A stretch of DNA of 64,000 nucleotides from Candidatus Competibacteraceae bacterium (GCA_014879445.1 JACSSC010000024.1:111805-175804), one strand, 5' to 3'. Shown: positions 44,228 to 53,322, counted from the first letter of the stretch. Numbers and translations: made by a program. Notes: generated from the letters alone by a model not told the origin.

Positions 44228-45769
44228 ATGCAGCTTAAAATCCTTGAAAATGCAAATATTCAGCGCCTTATGCCATTGGTGTTGTTGGCAGTTGTCTTGC
44301 TATTAGGACTCATGAACTTCAAAAAATATGGAATTTCATGGGATGAACCTATGCAGCGTGATATGGGTTTGTTATGCTATGATTATGTTTCTGGTGTTAG
44401 CAATGAATTTTTTTCTATACAGAACAAATATCATAATTCTACATGGGAACTTTTTAATGTATTACCTGAGAAATGGTTAAACTTAACTGATGGCAGAAGC
44501 ATTTATTATTCGCGTCATCTGCTTAATTTTATAATTTACTGGGTGGGTCTTGTTTTTCTTTATCGCCTTGGTCGTTTATTTACAGGCGATTCATGGCTGG
44601 CATGTTTGGGTGTTTTGATTTTTGTATTAACGCCTCGCATTTTTGCTCATGGTTTTTATAATTCTAAAGATATACCCTTTCTTTCTTTTTTTCTGATGAG
44701 CATGTATTATGCAATACGCTTTGTACAGAAGCCGGGATTTCCTATGTTGACTCCTCTATTACTAGCATCGGGCGCAGTTTTTGGTATGCGAATATTAGGC
44801 ATTATGATCCCATTTTTTATGCTGCTTTTTGCATTTTTTTATGGTCTGTCAAATCGGAAGGTATTTGCTCAATGGCGTTGGTTCTTGGCATATCTTTTAC
44901 TTTATCCTTTAGCTGTATTTATTTTGGTTCCTGTTCTTTGGCCTGATCCAGTTTTCCACTTTCGTGAGGCCTTTTCTATGATGAGTCATTTCCCTTATGA
45001 TGATCCGGTTCTTTTTCAAGGGGAATATATCAAGCCGGCTGATTTGCCTTGGTATTACGTGCCTGTATGGGTAGGTATTTCTGTTCCATTGTTTTGGGTT
45101 TTTCTTTTTCTTTCGGCAAGTATTGTATCATTTTATTTGTTGCTTTTTAGGCGAACACGCATTAAGCAATTGTATTCATATTTTCTTCTTTTCCTTGTTT
45201 GGTCATGGTTGCCATGGCTGATGGTTGTTTTGATGGGTTCGCATATTTATGATGAATGGCGACATCTTTTTTTTGTATATCCCGCCATGATTATGTTGAT
45301 ACTTGGTATGCTTAAGTTTCTTTTTTCGTTGAAATTGAAATGGCAAATATTTTTCAGAACCGGCTTTTATATAATTTTTCTTTGGCAATCGTTGGTTACA
45401 CTCTTGTTTATGGTGCGCAATAATCCCTATCAGTATGTTTATTTCAATCCGCTGGCAGGCAAAAATATTCATTTGAGATATGAAATGGATTATTGGGGAT
45501 TGAGCTACCGTCAGGCATGGGAGTATTTAATTTATCAATATCCTGAATCATCTGTTGATGTTCAGTTTGAAACACCACCTGGCGAATATAATCTTGCTTG
45601 GTTTACAGCATCTGAACTAAAAAAATTGCACTTTGTGGATTATCTTTCTTGTCGTTATTTTGTAACTAATTATCGTTTTCACCCTGTATATTCTCATACA
45701 GAAAAAATTTTCACCATTAAAGTAGATGGACTTGAAATAATGACTATCTTTACTGTTTCGCATGAATAA
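44228..45769 (+). CDS. GT39-like membrane glycosyltransferase
   Basis: The 513-residue protein has 10 to 12 membrane helices and a C-terminal soluble tail, the layout of GT-C enzymes such as PMT and ArnT. The first periplasmic loop carries the acidic pair in YGISWDEPMQRDMGL, the usual GT-C catalytic motif. HGFYNSKDIPFLSFFLMSMY is another family-like segment. It probably transfers a sugar from a polyprenyl phosphate donor to a lipid, glycan or protein outside the inner membrane. The acceptor is unknown. Confidence 0.75.
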   Translation: MQLKILENANIQRLMPLVLLAVVLLLGLMNFKKYGISWDEPMQRDMGLLCYDYVSGVSNEFFSIQNKYHNSTWELFNVLPEKWLNLTDGRSIYYSRHLLNFIIYWVGLVFLYRLGRLFTGDSWLACLGVLIFVLTPRIFAHGFYNSKDIPFLSFFLMSMYYAIRFVQKPGFPMLTPLLLASGAVFGMRILGIMIPFFMLLFAFFYGLSNRKVFAQWRWFLAYLLLYPLAVFILVPVLWPDPVFHFREAFSMMSHFPYDDPVLFQGEYIKPADLPWYYVPVWVGISVPLFWVFLFLSASIVSFYLLLFRRTRIKQLYSYFLLFLVWSWLPWLMVVLMGSHIYDEWRHLFFVYPAMIMLILGMLKFLFSLKLKWQIFFRTGFYIIFLWQSLVTLLFMVRNNPYQYVYFNPLAGKNIHLRYEMDYWGLSYRQAWEYLIYQYPESSVDVQFETPPGEYNLAWFTASELKKLHFVDYLSCRYFVTNYRFHPVYSHTEKIFTIKVDGLEIMTIFTVSHE

Positions 45770-45798
45770 TACTATTGTCTTTTTTCATTTTATTTGAA

Positions 45799-46308
45799 AT
45801 GAAAGTTGCTTTCACCATCATACTAATCTCTTTCACGATTATGAATAAACCGTCACAGGATACTCATGAGGATTCGCAGTTGCCGGCACAATATTATTTT
45901 AAATATCGGTTTGGCGATTCATCTGTCCCTCCACGATATCACAGGAGTTATTTTATCGAAATAGCTGATGATAAAATTCACTTTGTAGTGGATAGCTATG
46001 GCGATATATTATTGGATAAAACTTTTGATGTTGAACAATATGCTGTTAAGGATTTTGAGAATGCTTTACTGAAGCTGGCTATGGGAGTTAGGCCCGAAAA
46101 AATATCAAAAGGGTGTACAGGTGGAACAACCGATAGTTTTTGGTTGGAATTCTCAGATGGAAGAAAGCTAAATGGTCATGTCTATAACTGTGGCGGAGAG
46201 GGTTACGGAAATCTTAAAGGGAAAATTAAAGAAGCCAAAGGCCTTTTTCAGTCCATGGTTCCAGGATATTATAATTTGATGAAAGAACTCGATAAGATTC
46301 CAGAATAG
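45799..46308 (+). CDS. Hypothetical protein with N-terminal hydrophobic segment
   Basis: The 169-residue product starts at ATG 45799 with a short hydrophobic segment (KVAFTIILISFTIMNK) that may be a signal peptide or anchor. The rest is soluble and beta-rich: QYYFKYRFGDSSVPPRYHRS, KIHFVVDSYGDILLD and a Cys/Gly-rich stretch KGCTGGTTDSFWLEFSDGR with VYNCGGEGYGNLKG. No family is recognised. The longer frame begins at TTG 45775. It sits between a GT39-like gene and the mevalonate cluster, with no clear tie to either. Confidence 0.6.
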   Translation: MKVAFTIILISFTIMNKPSQDTHEDSQLPAQYYFKYRFGDSSVPPRYHRSYFIEIADDKIHFVVDSYGDILLDKTFDVEQYAVKDFENALLKLAMGVRPEKISKGCTGGTTDSFWLEFSDGRKLNGHVYNCGGEGYGNLKGKIKEAKGLFQSMVPGYYNLMKELDKIPE

Positions 46309-46337
46309 TTGTGATTTAACAATCAGTTATAGGTTTG
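46309..46337 (+). promoter_or_regulatory. Bacteroidota promoter for the mevalonate cluster
   Basis: TTG at 46309-46311, 18 bases, then TAGGTTTG at 46330-46337, 40 bases before the fni ATG. It probably drives fni, the reductase gene and the GHMP kinase gene. Confidence 0.6.
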
Positions 46338-46377
46338 GTTTAATTTTTGATAAGCGCTGCTGAAATAATTAAGTAAT

Positions 46378-47400
46378 ATGCCAGAGGATAAATCTATTAC
46401 AGAAACCAGAAAATCCGATCACATTGAATTGGCATTCGAATCTCAGGTTGTTAAAACCGACAGTCGCTTCTTTTATGAGCCGGCATTGTCGGCACATCCA
46501 TCACAATCGCTTCAACCTATTTCATTGCTTGGAAAAAAACTGGGTGCTCCGATTTGGGTTTCAAGTATGACAGGCGGAACAGGTCAGGCCGGCCCCATTA
46601 ATCGTAATTTGGCCCACGCTTGTCATGAATTTGGACTTGGTATGGGTTTGGGATCTTGCCGAATCATACTGAATGATCAAACTCACTTTGCTGATTTTGA
46701 TTTGCGTGATATGATTGGCAACAACCTCCCTTTTTATGCAAATCTTGGAATAGCACAAATCGAGCAGCTTTTCGATCAAAATCAATTTAATAAAGCTATT
46801 GATTTAGTGGAGCGACTTAGAGCAGACGGTTTGATTATTCACATCAATCCATTACAGGAATGGTTGCAGCCCGAAGGCGATCGCTTTGTTCATCCGCCTA
46901 TTACAACAATTAAGCGAGTGCTTGATAAGGTTTCGTTTCCTGTCATTGTGAAAGAGGTTGGACAGGGTATGGGATTTCACAGTTTGAAAGAGCTTTTTAA
47001 GTTGCCTTTGCAAGCTGTTGACTTTGGGGCACATGGGGGAACTAATTTTTCTATGCTTGAACTCCTACGTTCTACTCCTGAATTTCGCGAATTATACGAG
47101 CCATTAGCGCATATAGGGCATAATGCCGGTGAAATGGTGATGTTTGTAAACGAAGTACTCGACGATTTGTCGGGAAGTGCTCTGTGTAATGAAGTGATTA
47201 TTTCTGGCGGAATCAGGAATTTCTTGGATGGATATTATTACACTCAAAAAATTAAGACCAAAGCCATTTATGGCCAAGCAGCTACATTGCTTAAATATGC
47301 TCAGGGCGATTATGAAAATCTTCGTGATTATTTACGTTCACAAATTAAAGGTTTGGAATTGGCGCATGCCTATCTTCGCGTCAAAGAGCATCATGATTAA
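46378..47400 (+). CDS. fni: Isopentenyl-diphosphate delta-isomerase, type 2
   Basis: This 340-residue FMN-dependent enzyme interconverts isopentenyl and dimethylallyl diphosphate. It shows TETRKSDHIELAFESQV at the start, APIWVSSMTGGTGQAGPIN, LGMGLGSCRIIL, INPLQEWLQPEGDR and PVIVKEVGQGMG, all type 2 marks, and FGAHGGTNFSMLEL near the FMN phosphate site. Type 2 isomerases go with the mevalonate route, and the next two genes belong to that route. Confidence 0.95.
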   Translation: MPEDKSITETRKSDHIELAFESQVVKTDSRFFYEPALSAHPSQSLQPISLLGKKLGAPIWVSSMTGGTGQAGPINRNLAHACHEFGLGMGLGSCRIILNDQTHFADFDLRDMIGNNLPFYANLGIAQIEQLFDQNQFNKAIDLVERLRADGLIIHINPLQEWLQPEGDRFVHPPITTIKRVLDKVSFPVIVKEVGQGMGFHSLKELFKLPLQAVDFGAHGGTNFSMLELLRSTPEFRELYEPLAHIGHNAGEMVMFVNEVLDDLSGSALCNEVIISGGIRNFLDGYYYTQKIKTKAIYGQAATLLKYAQGDYENLRDYLRSQIKGLELAHAYLRVKEHHD

Positions 47401-47440
47401 TTGCCAGATTTGTTTTTTTGATTAGAGAAGCTAAGAATAC

Positions 47441-48766
47441 ATGAAAGACGGATTTTCAAAATTAAGTAAAGAAGAGAAACTCAAGCAAGTTGTGCGTTTG
47501 TTTGACAATCCTCCACAGGTGCTTGAAGAGTTTAAAAGTTATTGGCATTCAGATGCAGCCACTCAAAAAAGGTTTGATGAGTTTAGCGAAAATACGATTA
47601 CTAATTTCTATTTGCCTTTTGGGATTATTCCAAATGTCTTAATCAATAATAAAAATTACATGGTGCCGGTTGTTATTGAGGAAAGTTCAGTAGTAGCTGC
47701 TGCATCAAAAGCTGCAAAATTTTGGTCTGATAAAGGGGGATTCAAAGCAAGGGTTATAGATACCCAAAAAATTGGTCAAGTTCATTTTATTTGGCTTGGC
47801 GAAAAACAAAAACTTGTTGATTGTTTTGTTTCTCTGCATTCAGAATTGATGATCAATACTGCACATCTTACTGCTAATATGCAAAAAAGAGGCGGTGGCA
47901 TCATAAGCATTGAGTTGGTGGATATGACCGTCTATGAATCGGGATATTATCAAATCAAAGCATGTTTCGAAACCTGCGATTCAATGGGTGCTAATTTCGT
48001 TAATTCTTGCATGGAAGAGATGGCCATAATCCTTACTAATTGGGTAGAAAATCAATCTGCTTTTACTGAAGAAGAAAGGGAAGTCCAAATTGTAATGAGT
48101 ATTCTATCCAACTATACACCTGATTGTTTGGTTCAAGCATGGGTTGAATGTGATGTGAAAGATATGCACGCTGCTGCAAAAGGCCTATCTGCTGATGATT
48201 TTGTTTGTCGTTTTGAAAAAGCTGTGCGTATTGCACAAATAGATACACATCGCGCTACTACTCACAATAAGGGAATATACAACGGTGTAGATGCAGTTGT
48301 GCTGGCTACCGGAAATGATTTTAGAGCCGTTGAAGCCGCCGGTCATACTTATGCATCACGAAGTGGCAAATATGCATCTCTTTCTGAAGTGCAGATTAAA
48401 GATGATAAGTTTGTTTTTTCGCTTACCATACCTTTGGCTCTGGGTGTTGTGGGAGGTCTTACTAATTTGCATCCTTTGGTAAGACGTGGCCTGGAAATGT
48501 TAGGGAATCCCGATGCACGTGAGTTGATGATGATTGCTGCGACAATAGGATTGGCAAATAATTTTGCAGCCCTTCAATCGCTAACAACAACAGGCATACA
48601 AAAAGGACATATGAAAATGCATCTGCTAAACATACTTAATCATTTTGAAGCTACTCAAGATGAGAAAAACAGAGCAGTTGAACATTTTAAAAACCAAAAA
48701 GTATCATTTTCTAGTGTTCGTGATTTTCTCCTTGCTATGCGTGAAAATGTGATTCCTAATTCCTGA
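47441..48766 (+). CDS. mvaA: Class II hydroxymethylglutaryl-CoA reductase
   Basis: The 441-residue enzyme makes or degrades mevalonate. It matches class II (bacterial) reductases: FSKLSKEEKLKQVVRLF, the catalytic Glu in VPVVIEESSVVAAASKAA, ATGNDFRAVEAAGHTYASRS, LTIPLALGVVGGLTNLHPL and a late His in IQKGHMKMH. In Bacteroidota with the mevalonate pathway this enzyme works in the biosynthetic direction, which fits the neighbours fni and the GHMP kinase. Its stop overlaps the next start by one base. Confidence 0.95.
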   Translation: MKDGFSKLSKEEKLKQVVRLFDNPPQVLEEFKSYWHSDAATQKRFDEFSENTITNFYLPFGIIPNVLINNKNYMVPVVIEESSVVAAASKAAKFWSDKGGFKARVIDTQKIGQVHFIWLGEKQKLVDCFVSLHSELMINTAHLTANMQKRGGGIISIELVDMTVYESGYYQIKACFETCDSMGANFVNSCMEEMAIILTNWVENQSAFTEEEREVQIVMSILSNYTPDCLVQAWVECDVKDMHAAAKGLSADDFVCRFEKAVRIAQIDTHRATTHNKGIYNGVDAVVLATGNDFRAVEAAGHTYASRSGKYASLSEVQIKDDKFVFSLTIPLALGVVGGLTNLHPLVRRGLEMLGNPDARELMMIAATIGLANNFAALQSLTTTGIQKGHMKMHLLNILNHFEATQDEKNRAVEHFKNQKVSFSSVRDFLLAMRENVIPNS

Positions 48767-49695
48767 TGACCAATACGCCATTTTTGAACTTTTCTTCCAA
48801 CACAAAGTTACTGCTTACTGCAGAGTATGTCGTATTGGATGGTGCAAAAGCTTTGGCTTTGCCGCTTAAATTCAAGCAATGGCTTCAGGTTTACCTTTCG
48901 GATGAAGGTGATGCATCGCTTAGATGGAGCAGCAGAGAGTTGGGCAAAGAGTGGTTCTCAGCTGATTTCTCTCTTTCTGATTTTTCTATCATCGAATCAT
49001 CCAATGAGAATATTGCAAAAAGATTACAAAGAATATTACAGGTTGTTCGAAGAATAAATCCCCAATTTTTGAATAATATCTCACATATTGATGTGATTAC
49101 AGATACAGATTTTATGCTTATGTGGGGGCTTGGAAGCAGCTCAACATTGATTTCAAATATCGCAAAATGGGCAGATATTAATCCATATCATTTGCAGTTT
49201 GAAATCTTTGGTGGTTCGGGATATGATATTGCTTGCGCCACGGCAATTGCTCCTATTTTTTATTCGATATCACAGGGTATTCCAGAGGTAAGCAATGCAG
49301 CATTTTCTCCTCCTTTTAATAGTATGATAGGGTTTTTGTATTCCGGTCAGAAGATGAATTCAAGAGATTCTCTTTCACAATATCGGCAACATGGAAGGAT
49401 ATCATTAGAGCTGATAAACAGAATATCTGCAATTTCTGATGAACTTGTTTTGATAAACGATATTGAAAAATTTGAAGAAAGAATACTCGAACATGAAGAA
49501 ATTATGAGTCATATTCTATCAGCGCCAACAATATCTAAGCTTGCATTTTCTGACTATCCTTACACCATAAAATCGCTAGGTGCTTGGGGAGGTGATTTCC
49601 TGATGTTTACTTGCCGAGATTTCCAACAAGCTGAAAATTATTTTTCAAAAAAGGGATATCAAAATATTTTCAAATACAGTGATCTGGTTTTATAA
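48766..49695 (+). CDS. GYDIA-type GHMP kinase
   Basis: The 309-residue protein is a GHMP kinase: KLLLTAEYVVLDGAKALALP at the start, the ATP-binding MWGLGSSSTLISNIAKWA, the name-giving GGSGYDIACATAIAP, and a C-terminal glycine motif KSLGAWGGDFLMF. GHMP enzymes phosphorylate mevalonate, phosphomevalonate or similar metabolites. Its one-base overlap with HMG-CoA reductase puts it in the mevalonate route, but which step it performs is not certain. The canonical mevalonate kinase and diphosphomevalonate decarboxylase are not in the window. Confidence 0.88.
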   Translation: MTNTPFLNFSSNTKLLLTAEYVVLDGAKALALPLKFKQWLQVYLSDEGDASLRWSSRELGKEWFSADFSLSDFSIIESSNENIAKRLQRILQVVRRINPQFLNNISHIDVITDTDFMLMWGLGSSSTLISNIAKWADINPYHLQFEIFGGSGYDIACATAIAPIFYSISQGIPEVSNAAFSPPFNSMIGFLYSGQKMNSRDSLSQYRQHGRISLELINRISAISDELVLINDIEKFEERILEHEEIMSHILSAPTISKLAFSDYPYTIKSLGAWGGDFLMFTCRDFQQAENYFSKKGYQNIFKYSDLVL

Positions 49696-49707
49696 GGTAT
49701 TGTATTA

Positions 49708-51543
49708 TTAATGCAGTATTACCTTTTCAGTACGTCTGAATCCACTAGATTCAAGCTCAATCCAGTACATGCCTTTTGATAACATGCTTAAATCAATAAC
49801 CTGATTCAAATATCCCTTGGGATTGAGAATTTGTATTGTAGAAACAACCTGTCCGGTAATGTTGATAATGCGAATATTAATGTCATCATTTACATAATCC
49901 ATTGTTAGATTGATGATGCCATCAGTTGGATTAGGAAATACAACAACATGATTTGCATCAAAGGGATTTTCTTCTGTACTCAAGTAAAAAGAAACACAAT
50001 TAGAAGTGTCATAACATCCAAAAGAATTGGTAGCAACAAGGCAATACGTGCCGTTGAATGATGGTGTGTAGCTGGCTTGTGTACCCTCGGGAGCAGGAAT
50101 AGTTGAGTACTGAATGCCATCATAATACAACCACTGATACGTATAATTTCCGGTAAGAGCAGTTGTAATAGTTGACCCATTCATCGAGATACCTACATTC
50201 GGGAAGCCGGGAGGAATGTTTGTCAAAGCAGTAACAATGGCTGGAGGCGAAAGAACAGAACAGCCTGAAATAGGATCGATAATTCGAACTGTATAACTTC
50301 CGGGCTGAGATGTTGTGTAGGTATGAGCTGTACCTGTTTGTACAACGGCCGTATCATTGAGTGTCCACTCATACATCATGCCTGGAGTTATACTTAGTGT
50401 GGTTGATTCGTAGTTGCACAAGGCACTTAGTGTCGAAGCAATGGTGTCAATCGCAGGTGTTTGATAAATATGAACGGTATCAGTAACAATAATCTGATTG
50501 GCTAATGAGAGTGAAATCTGGAATGTGCCATTGTAATAGTTGGGGTAAGTGAATGAATACGTGCCAGGCCCATTAACTGAACCAGTATAAACAGGAGGAA
50601 TATCATTGGCGCTAATCACATCTATTTCAACCATGCTGATGGAAAAGGCAGTTCCTGTTAAAATATAGTTGATTCCATTCCAAGTTGGATTACAATTATC
50701 GGAAATTTCATTACCAGTCCAATTGTTAGTGCCGGTTGAGAAAGTAGGAACAAGATCTGCATTACCATTGCCACAGTTTAGTTCTTCAATATCTCCACAC
50801 CACCAAGTAAAGCCACAAACATTGATATTGATAGATGTGAGTTTAAGATTATACACATTGGTGGTGCATGTAACAGGATAGCTTCCTGGTGAACTGAATA
50901 GCTGAGGTGGAGGGGTTTGTCCTGAATATGTATTTCCACCACCAAAATCCCATGCCCATTGAGTAACTTGTGGTAAAGGAAAATTAAGAAGAGGAGAGAA
51001 TGAAACCCAGGCCGAGTCGCATGCCTGAGAAGGATTGAAAGAGAATCCTGCATTACTGCCACTACCTAAGGTAATATTGAGAGGTAGTGTGTAAACTTGA
51101 TTTTGAGATTGATTGCCGATAGGAGTAGAGACAGTACCTTTGATGGTGATGCTAACGGTATATGTACCCTGCGTGATAGGTGTACCACAAAAATTGATAC
51201 TGGCCAAAGTTCCATTGGGCTGAGGGTTATATGTGCAACTGGGTACATGACAATTCCAAGTGATACCGGTAGGTAGACCGGTTACATTCAATACCTTAAA
51301 TTCAACAAAGTCCAATGAATCAAATAAACCGCCCGATTGCTGGCTGGCATCTACACGTTTGGGCGCCCAAAATGAGATAGTGTCGTTATAATACTGCCCA
51401 ACCACGCCGTCGTTCAATACACCACAAGGCCCCATTGTATTGATGCATGATGGATTTGGAGCACCCGGACACTGGGCAGATACTACATAGGATAAATAAT
51501 GAATAAATAGAAGGGTGGAAGTAATTAGAAGAGATCTTTTCAT
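49708..51543 (-). CDS. Secreted PKD-type protein with T9SS sorting domain
   Basis: The 611-residue protein begins with a signal peptide (KRSLLITSTLLFIHYLSYVV) and a Cys-rich N-terminal domain (CPGAPNPSCINTMGPCGVLN). Later come a PKD-like domain (QWAWDFGGGNTYSGQTPPPQ), Ig-like repeats (TYTTSQPGSYTVRIIDPISG) and a type A T9SS sorting domain from VVVFPNPTDGIINLTMDYV to the end. It is exported across the outer membrane and probably held on the surface. Ligand unknown. The 42 bases upstream of ATG 51543 are in frame but carry the promoter box. Confidence 0.87.
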   Translation of the reverse strand: MKRSLLITSTLLFIHYLSYVVSAQCPGAPNPSCINTMGPCGVLNDGVVGQYYNDTISFWAPKRVDASQQSGGLFDSLDFVEFKVLNVTGLPTGITWNCHVPSCTYNPQPNGTLASINFCGTPITQGTYTVSITIKGTVSTPIGNQSQNQVYTLPLNITLGSGSNAGFSFNPSQACDSAWVSFSPLLNFPLPQVTQWAWDFGGGNTYSGQTPPPQLFSSPGSYPVTCTTNVYNLKLTSININVCGFTWWCGDIEELNCGNGNADLVPTFSTGTNNWTGNEISDNCNPTWNGINYILTGTAFSISMVEIDVISANDIPPVYTGSVNGPGTYSFTYPNYYNGTFQISLSLANQIIVTDTVHIYQTPAIDTIASTLSALCNYESTTLSITPGMMYEWTLNDTAVVQTGTAHTYTTSQPGSYTVRIIDPISGCSVLSPPAIVTALTNIPPGFPNVGISMNGSTITTALTGNYTYQWLYYDGIQYSTIPAPEGTQASYTPSFNGTYCLVATNSFGCYDTSNCVSFYLSTEENPFDANHVVVFPNPTDGIINLTMDYVNDDINIRIINITGQVVSTIQILNPKGYLNQVIDLSMLSKGMYWIELESSGFRRTEKVILH

Positions 51544-51562
51544 AAAATTGGGTTTTGTTTTG

Positions 51563-51570
51563 CAAAAGTA
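51563..51570 (-). promoter_or_regulatory. -7 box TACTTTTG for the T9SS protein gene
   Basis: Exact TAnnTTTG match on the minus strand, 19 bases before the ATG at 51543, in the gap after era. Confidence 0.5.
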
Positions 51571-51577
51571 TGCAATA

Positions 51578-52477
51578 TCATCCATAGCCCATATTATTTA
51601 ACAAATTCTCATCAGAACGCCAGTCCTTCTTCACTTTAACAAAAAGCTCAAGAAATACCTTGTTATGAAGGAATTCCTCTAAAGCTATTCGGGCTTCAGT
51701 ACCGGTTTTTTTCAGTGCTTTACCTTGTCTCCCAATAATTATGGCTTTTTGACTTTCTCGTTCAACTAATATATCCGCTTGAATTCGAATGATTTTTTCA
51801 TCTTCTTTGAAGGAGTTGATGACTACATGTGTGCTGTATGGTACTTCTTCTTCATAGTTGGACATGATTTTTTCGCGAATGATTTCAGCCGAAAAAAATC
51901 GAAAATCTCTATCCGAAAGATCTTCTTTATCAAAATATGGCGGATGTTCGGGTAGTAAAGATTGAATGAGTTGTCGAAGTTCATCTGTTTGGAATCCGTG
52001 TAATGCTGAAATGCCAATAATTTGAGATCTCGGATATAAACCTATTAGTTTTGTTCCCATTGTGTAAACCTGTTCTTGTGTAAGCCGGTCCACTTTGTTT
52101 AGTGCAATCACTAATGGTATATCAGATTTGTTTATCTTTTCAATGAGTGTTTGATATCTCGTATTGGGCTCCGTATCAATAGCTCGTTTATCAGTAGCAT
52201 CAATCACAAGTAAAAAAATATCGGCATCATCGAGTTGGTCAGTTACCTGATCCATCATTCTTTCTTGAAGTTTATATTTAGGGTCAATGATGCCAGGTGA
52301 ATCTGAAAAAATGATTTGATGAAATTCGTCATTGAAAATACCTAGAATGCGATGTCGAGTTGTTTGTGCTTTAGGGTTTGTTGTTGATATTCTCTCATCA
52401 ACCAATGCATTGAGCAAAGTAGATTTTCCGGCATTTGGGCGGCCAAAAATATTTACATATCCTGCTTTATGTTGCAT
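51578..52477 (-). CDS. era: GTPase Era
   Basis: The 299-residue GTPase helps 16S rRNA maturation and 30S assembly. It has the G motifs GRPNAGKST (residues 12-20), the switch TNPKAQTTRH, DSPGIID and NKVD, then a C-terminal KH domain with IIGRQGKALKKTGTEARIAL. Length is normal for Era. It diverges from the initiator tRNA gene with about 50 bases between. Confidence 0.96.
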   Translation of the reverse strand: MQHKAGYVNIFGRPNAGKSTLLNALVDERISTTNPKAQTTRHRILGIFNDEFHQIIFSDSPGIIDPKYKLQERMMDQVTDQLDDADIFLLVIDATDKRAIDTEPNTRYQTLIEKINKSDIPLVIALNKVDRLTQEQVYTMGTKLIGLYPRSQIIGISALHGFQTDELRQLIQSLLPEHPPYFDKEDLSDRDFRFFSAEIIREKIMSNYEEEVPYSTHVVINSFKEDEKIIRIQADILVERESQKAIIIGRQGKALKKTGTEARIALEEFLHNKVFLELFVKVKKDWRSDENLLNNMGYG

Positions 52478-52482
52478 AATTA

Positions 52483-52513
52483 TTTGCTGTAAAAATAAAA
52501 TTTATTATATTTG
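52483..52513 (+). promoter_or_regulatory. Bacteroidota promoter for the initiator tRNA
   Basis: TTTG at 52483-52486, 19 bases, then TATATTTG at 52506-52513, 14 bases before the tRNA. Full consensus and ideal spacing, the same layout as the rpmH promoter. Confidence 0.75.
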
Positions 52514-52527
52514 TGGCATAATAATAT

Positions 52528-52600
52528 TGCGGGGTGGAGAAGTTGGTATCTCGTCGGGCTCATAACCCGAAGGCCGTTGGTTCGAGTCCAACCCCCGCTA
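52528..52600 (+). tRNA. tRNA-fMet (anticodon CAT, initiator)
   Basis: The anticodon arm CGGG-CTCATAA-CCCG has three G-C pairs next to the loop, the initiator signature. The acceptor GCGGGG/CCCCGC has a T-T mismatch at position 1-72, also an initiator trait. T-arm GTTGG-TTCGAGT-CCAAC is intact. The discriminator is A; CCA is not encoded. Confidence 0.93.
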
Positions 52601-52610
52601 CTAGTAACTA

Positions 52611-52636
52611 AAGCCGATTGAGAAGTCGGCTTTTTC
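52611..52636 (+). terminator. Rho-independent terminator after tRNA-fMet
   Basis: AAGCCGA at 52611-52617 pairs with TCGGCTT at 52626-52632 over an eight-base loop, followed by more T residues. It lies ten bases past the tRNA. Confidence 0.8.
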
Positions 52637-52645
52637 CATTCCGAT

Positions 52646-52774
52646 ATGTTTATAGTATATTGCTTGTATTCTCGAAGTCATGATAAGATATATATAGGAT
52701 TTACCCGAGATATAGCGCATCGTATGCAATGGCATAATGAGCGTTCGAAGAAAGGGTGTAAATCGTCAGCATAA
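52646..52774 (+). pseudogene. Truncated GIY-YIG endonuclease gene
   Basis: ATG 52646 opens a 42-residue frame beginning MFIVYCLYSRSHDKIYIGFT, the GIY-YIG pattern of small UvrC/YhbQ-like nucleases, then RDIAHRMQWHNERSKKG. The frame stops at TAA 52772, about half the normal length, before the conserved Glu and C-terminal helix. In the same frame after the stop an unrelated TPR-like sequence begins. It is a non-functional 5' remnant. Confidence 0.7.
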
Positions 52775-53134
52775 TGTGGACTGAATTTAGGCCTTCTGCT
52801 AAGCAGCAGATTCAAAAATTTATCAGGTGCAAAAGAACAATATGAAGAGATTCTCAAGTTTGATGAAAACAATCCAAAAGCACATCATAATTTAAGTAAC
52901 ATCTATAGAGATGAAAAATTCTTGGATTTAGAAAAAGCTGAGTATCATTTAAAGATTGCTGTAAACCAAAATCTTTTAGAAGCTTTAATTAGTTATGCAA
53001 ACTTCTTAAAAGTATATAAGAAAGATTTTGAAAGAGGGAATTCCTTTTACCTAAAGGCAAAAGAACTAGATGTAAATAATCTTTACTCAGAAGTCATTGA
53101 TTACCTAATTAAAAGTGAAAAAGCTAATTACTAA
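52775..53134 (+). pseudogene. Tetratricopeptide-repeat gene fragment
   Basis: Directly after the GIY-YIG stop, the same frame reads about 119 residues of TPR-like sequence: LNLGLLLSSRFKNLSGAKEQ, YEEILKFDENNPKAHHNLSN, AEYHLKIAVNQNLLEALISY and NSFYLKAKELDVNNLYSEV, ending at TAA 53132. An ATG-started ORF covers only the last 70 residues (from 52922). The fragment lacks a beginning of its own and appears spliced to the GIY-YIG remnant. It is most likely the 3' end of a lost gene. Confidence 0.6.
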
Positions 53135-53135
53135 T

Positions 53136-53222
53136 ATGTCCGAAACCCAAAACATAGAATATAAAAGCAATTGGCGAGACGAGTATCTGAAACGAAGTTC
53201 ATGGTCACCTTTAATAAATTAA
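53136..53222 (+). pseudogene. Broken AlbA_2/Schlafen-type gene, second 5' fragment
   Basis: ATG 53136, one base after the TPR fragment's stop, opens a 28-residue frame reading MSETQNIEYKSNWRDEYLK, an unmistakable start of AlbA_2 ATP-binding proteins, in which WICGFANAQGG normally follows. Here the match ends after EYLK and a stop comes at 53220. Only the first exon-like 19 residues remain, so it is a deletion scar. Confidence 0.65.
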
Positions 53223-53287
53223 CGATAAATGAGGTCAATCTCTGTTTTATTTAGTGAACGGTATAGCGGATATTGATTCGAGTGTAA

Positions 53288-53322
53288 ATAAAAATCCCAC
53301 CTTATAGACATAAGATGGGATT
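53288..53322 (-). terminator. Terminator after tRNA-Arg
   Basis: On the minus strand the 13-base arms at 53310-53322 and 53293-53305 pair with one mismatch over a four-base loop, followed by a T-rich tail. It lies just past the 3' end of tRNA-Arg. Confidence 0.75.

Noticed and set aside
51361..51370. GGGCGCCC palindrome resembling the start of the GC-rich repeat
   Set aside because: Only the eight-base palindrome matches; the flanks are T9SS protein coding sequence, so it is coincidence.
52678..52872. Minus-strand 64-codon frame in the tRNA-flanked gap
   Set aside because: It is antisense to the GIY-YIG and TPR fragments, which have recognisable family patterns on the plus strand.
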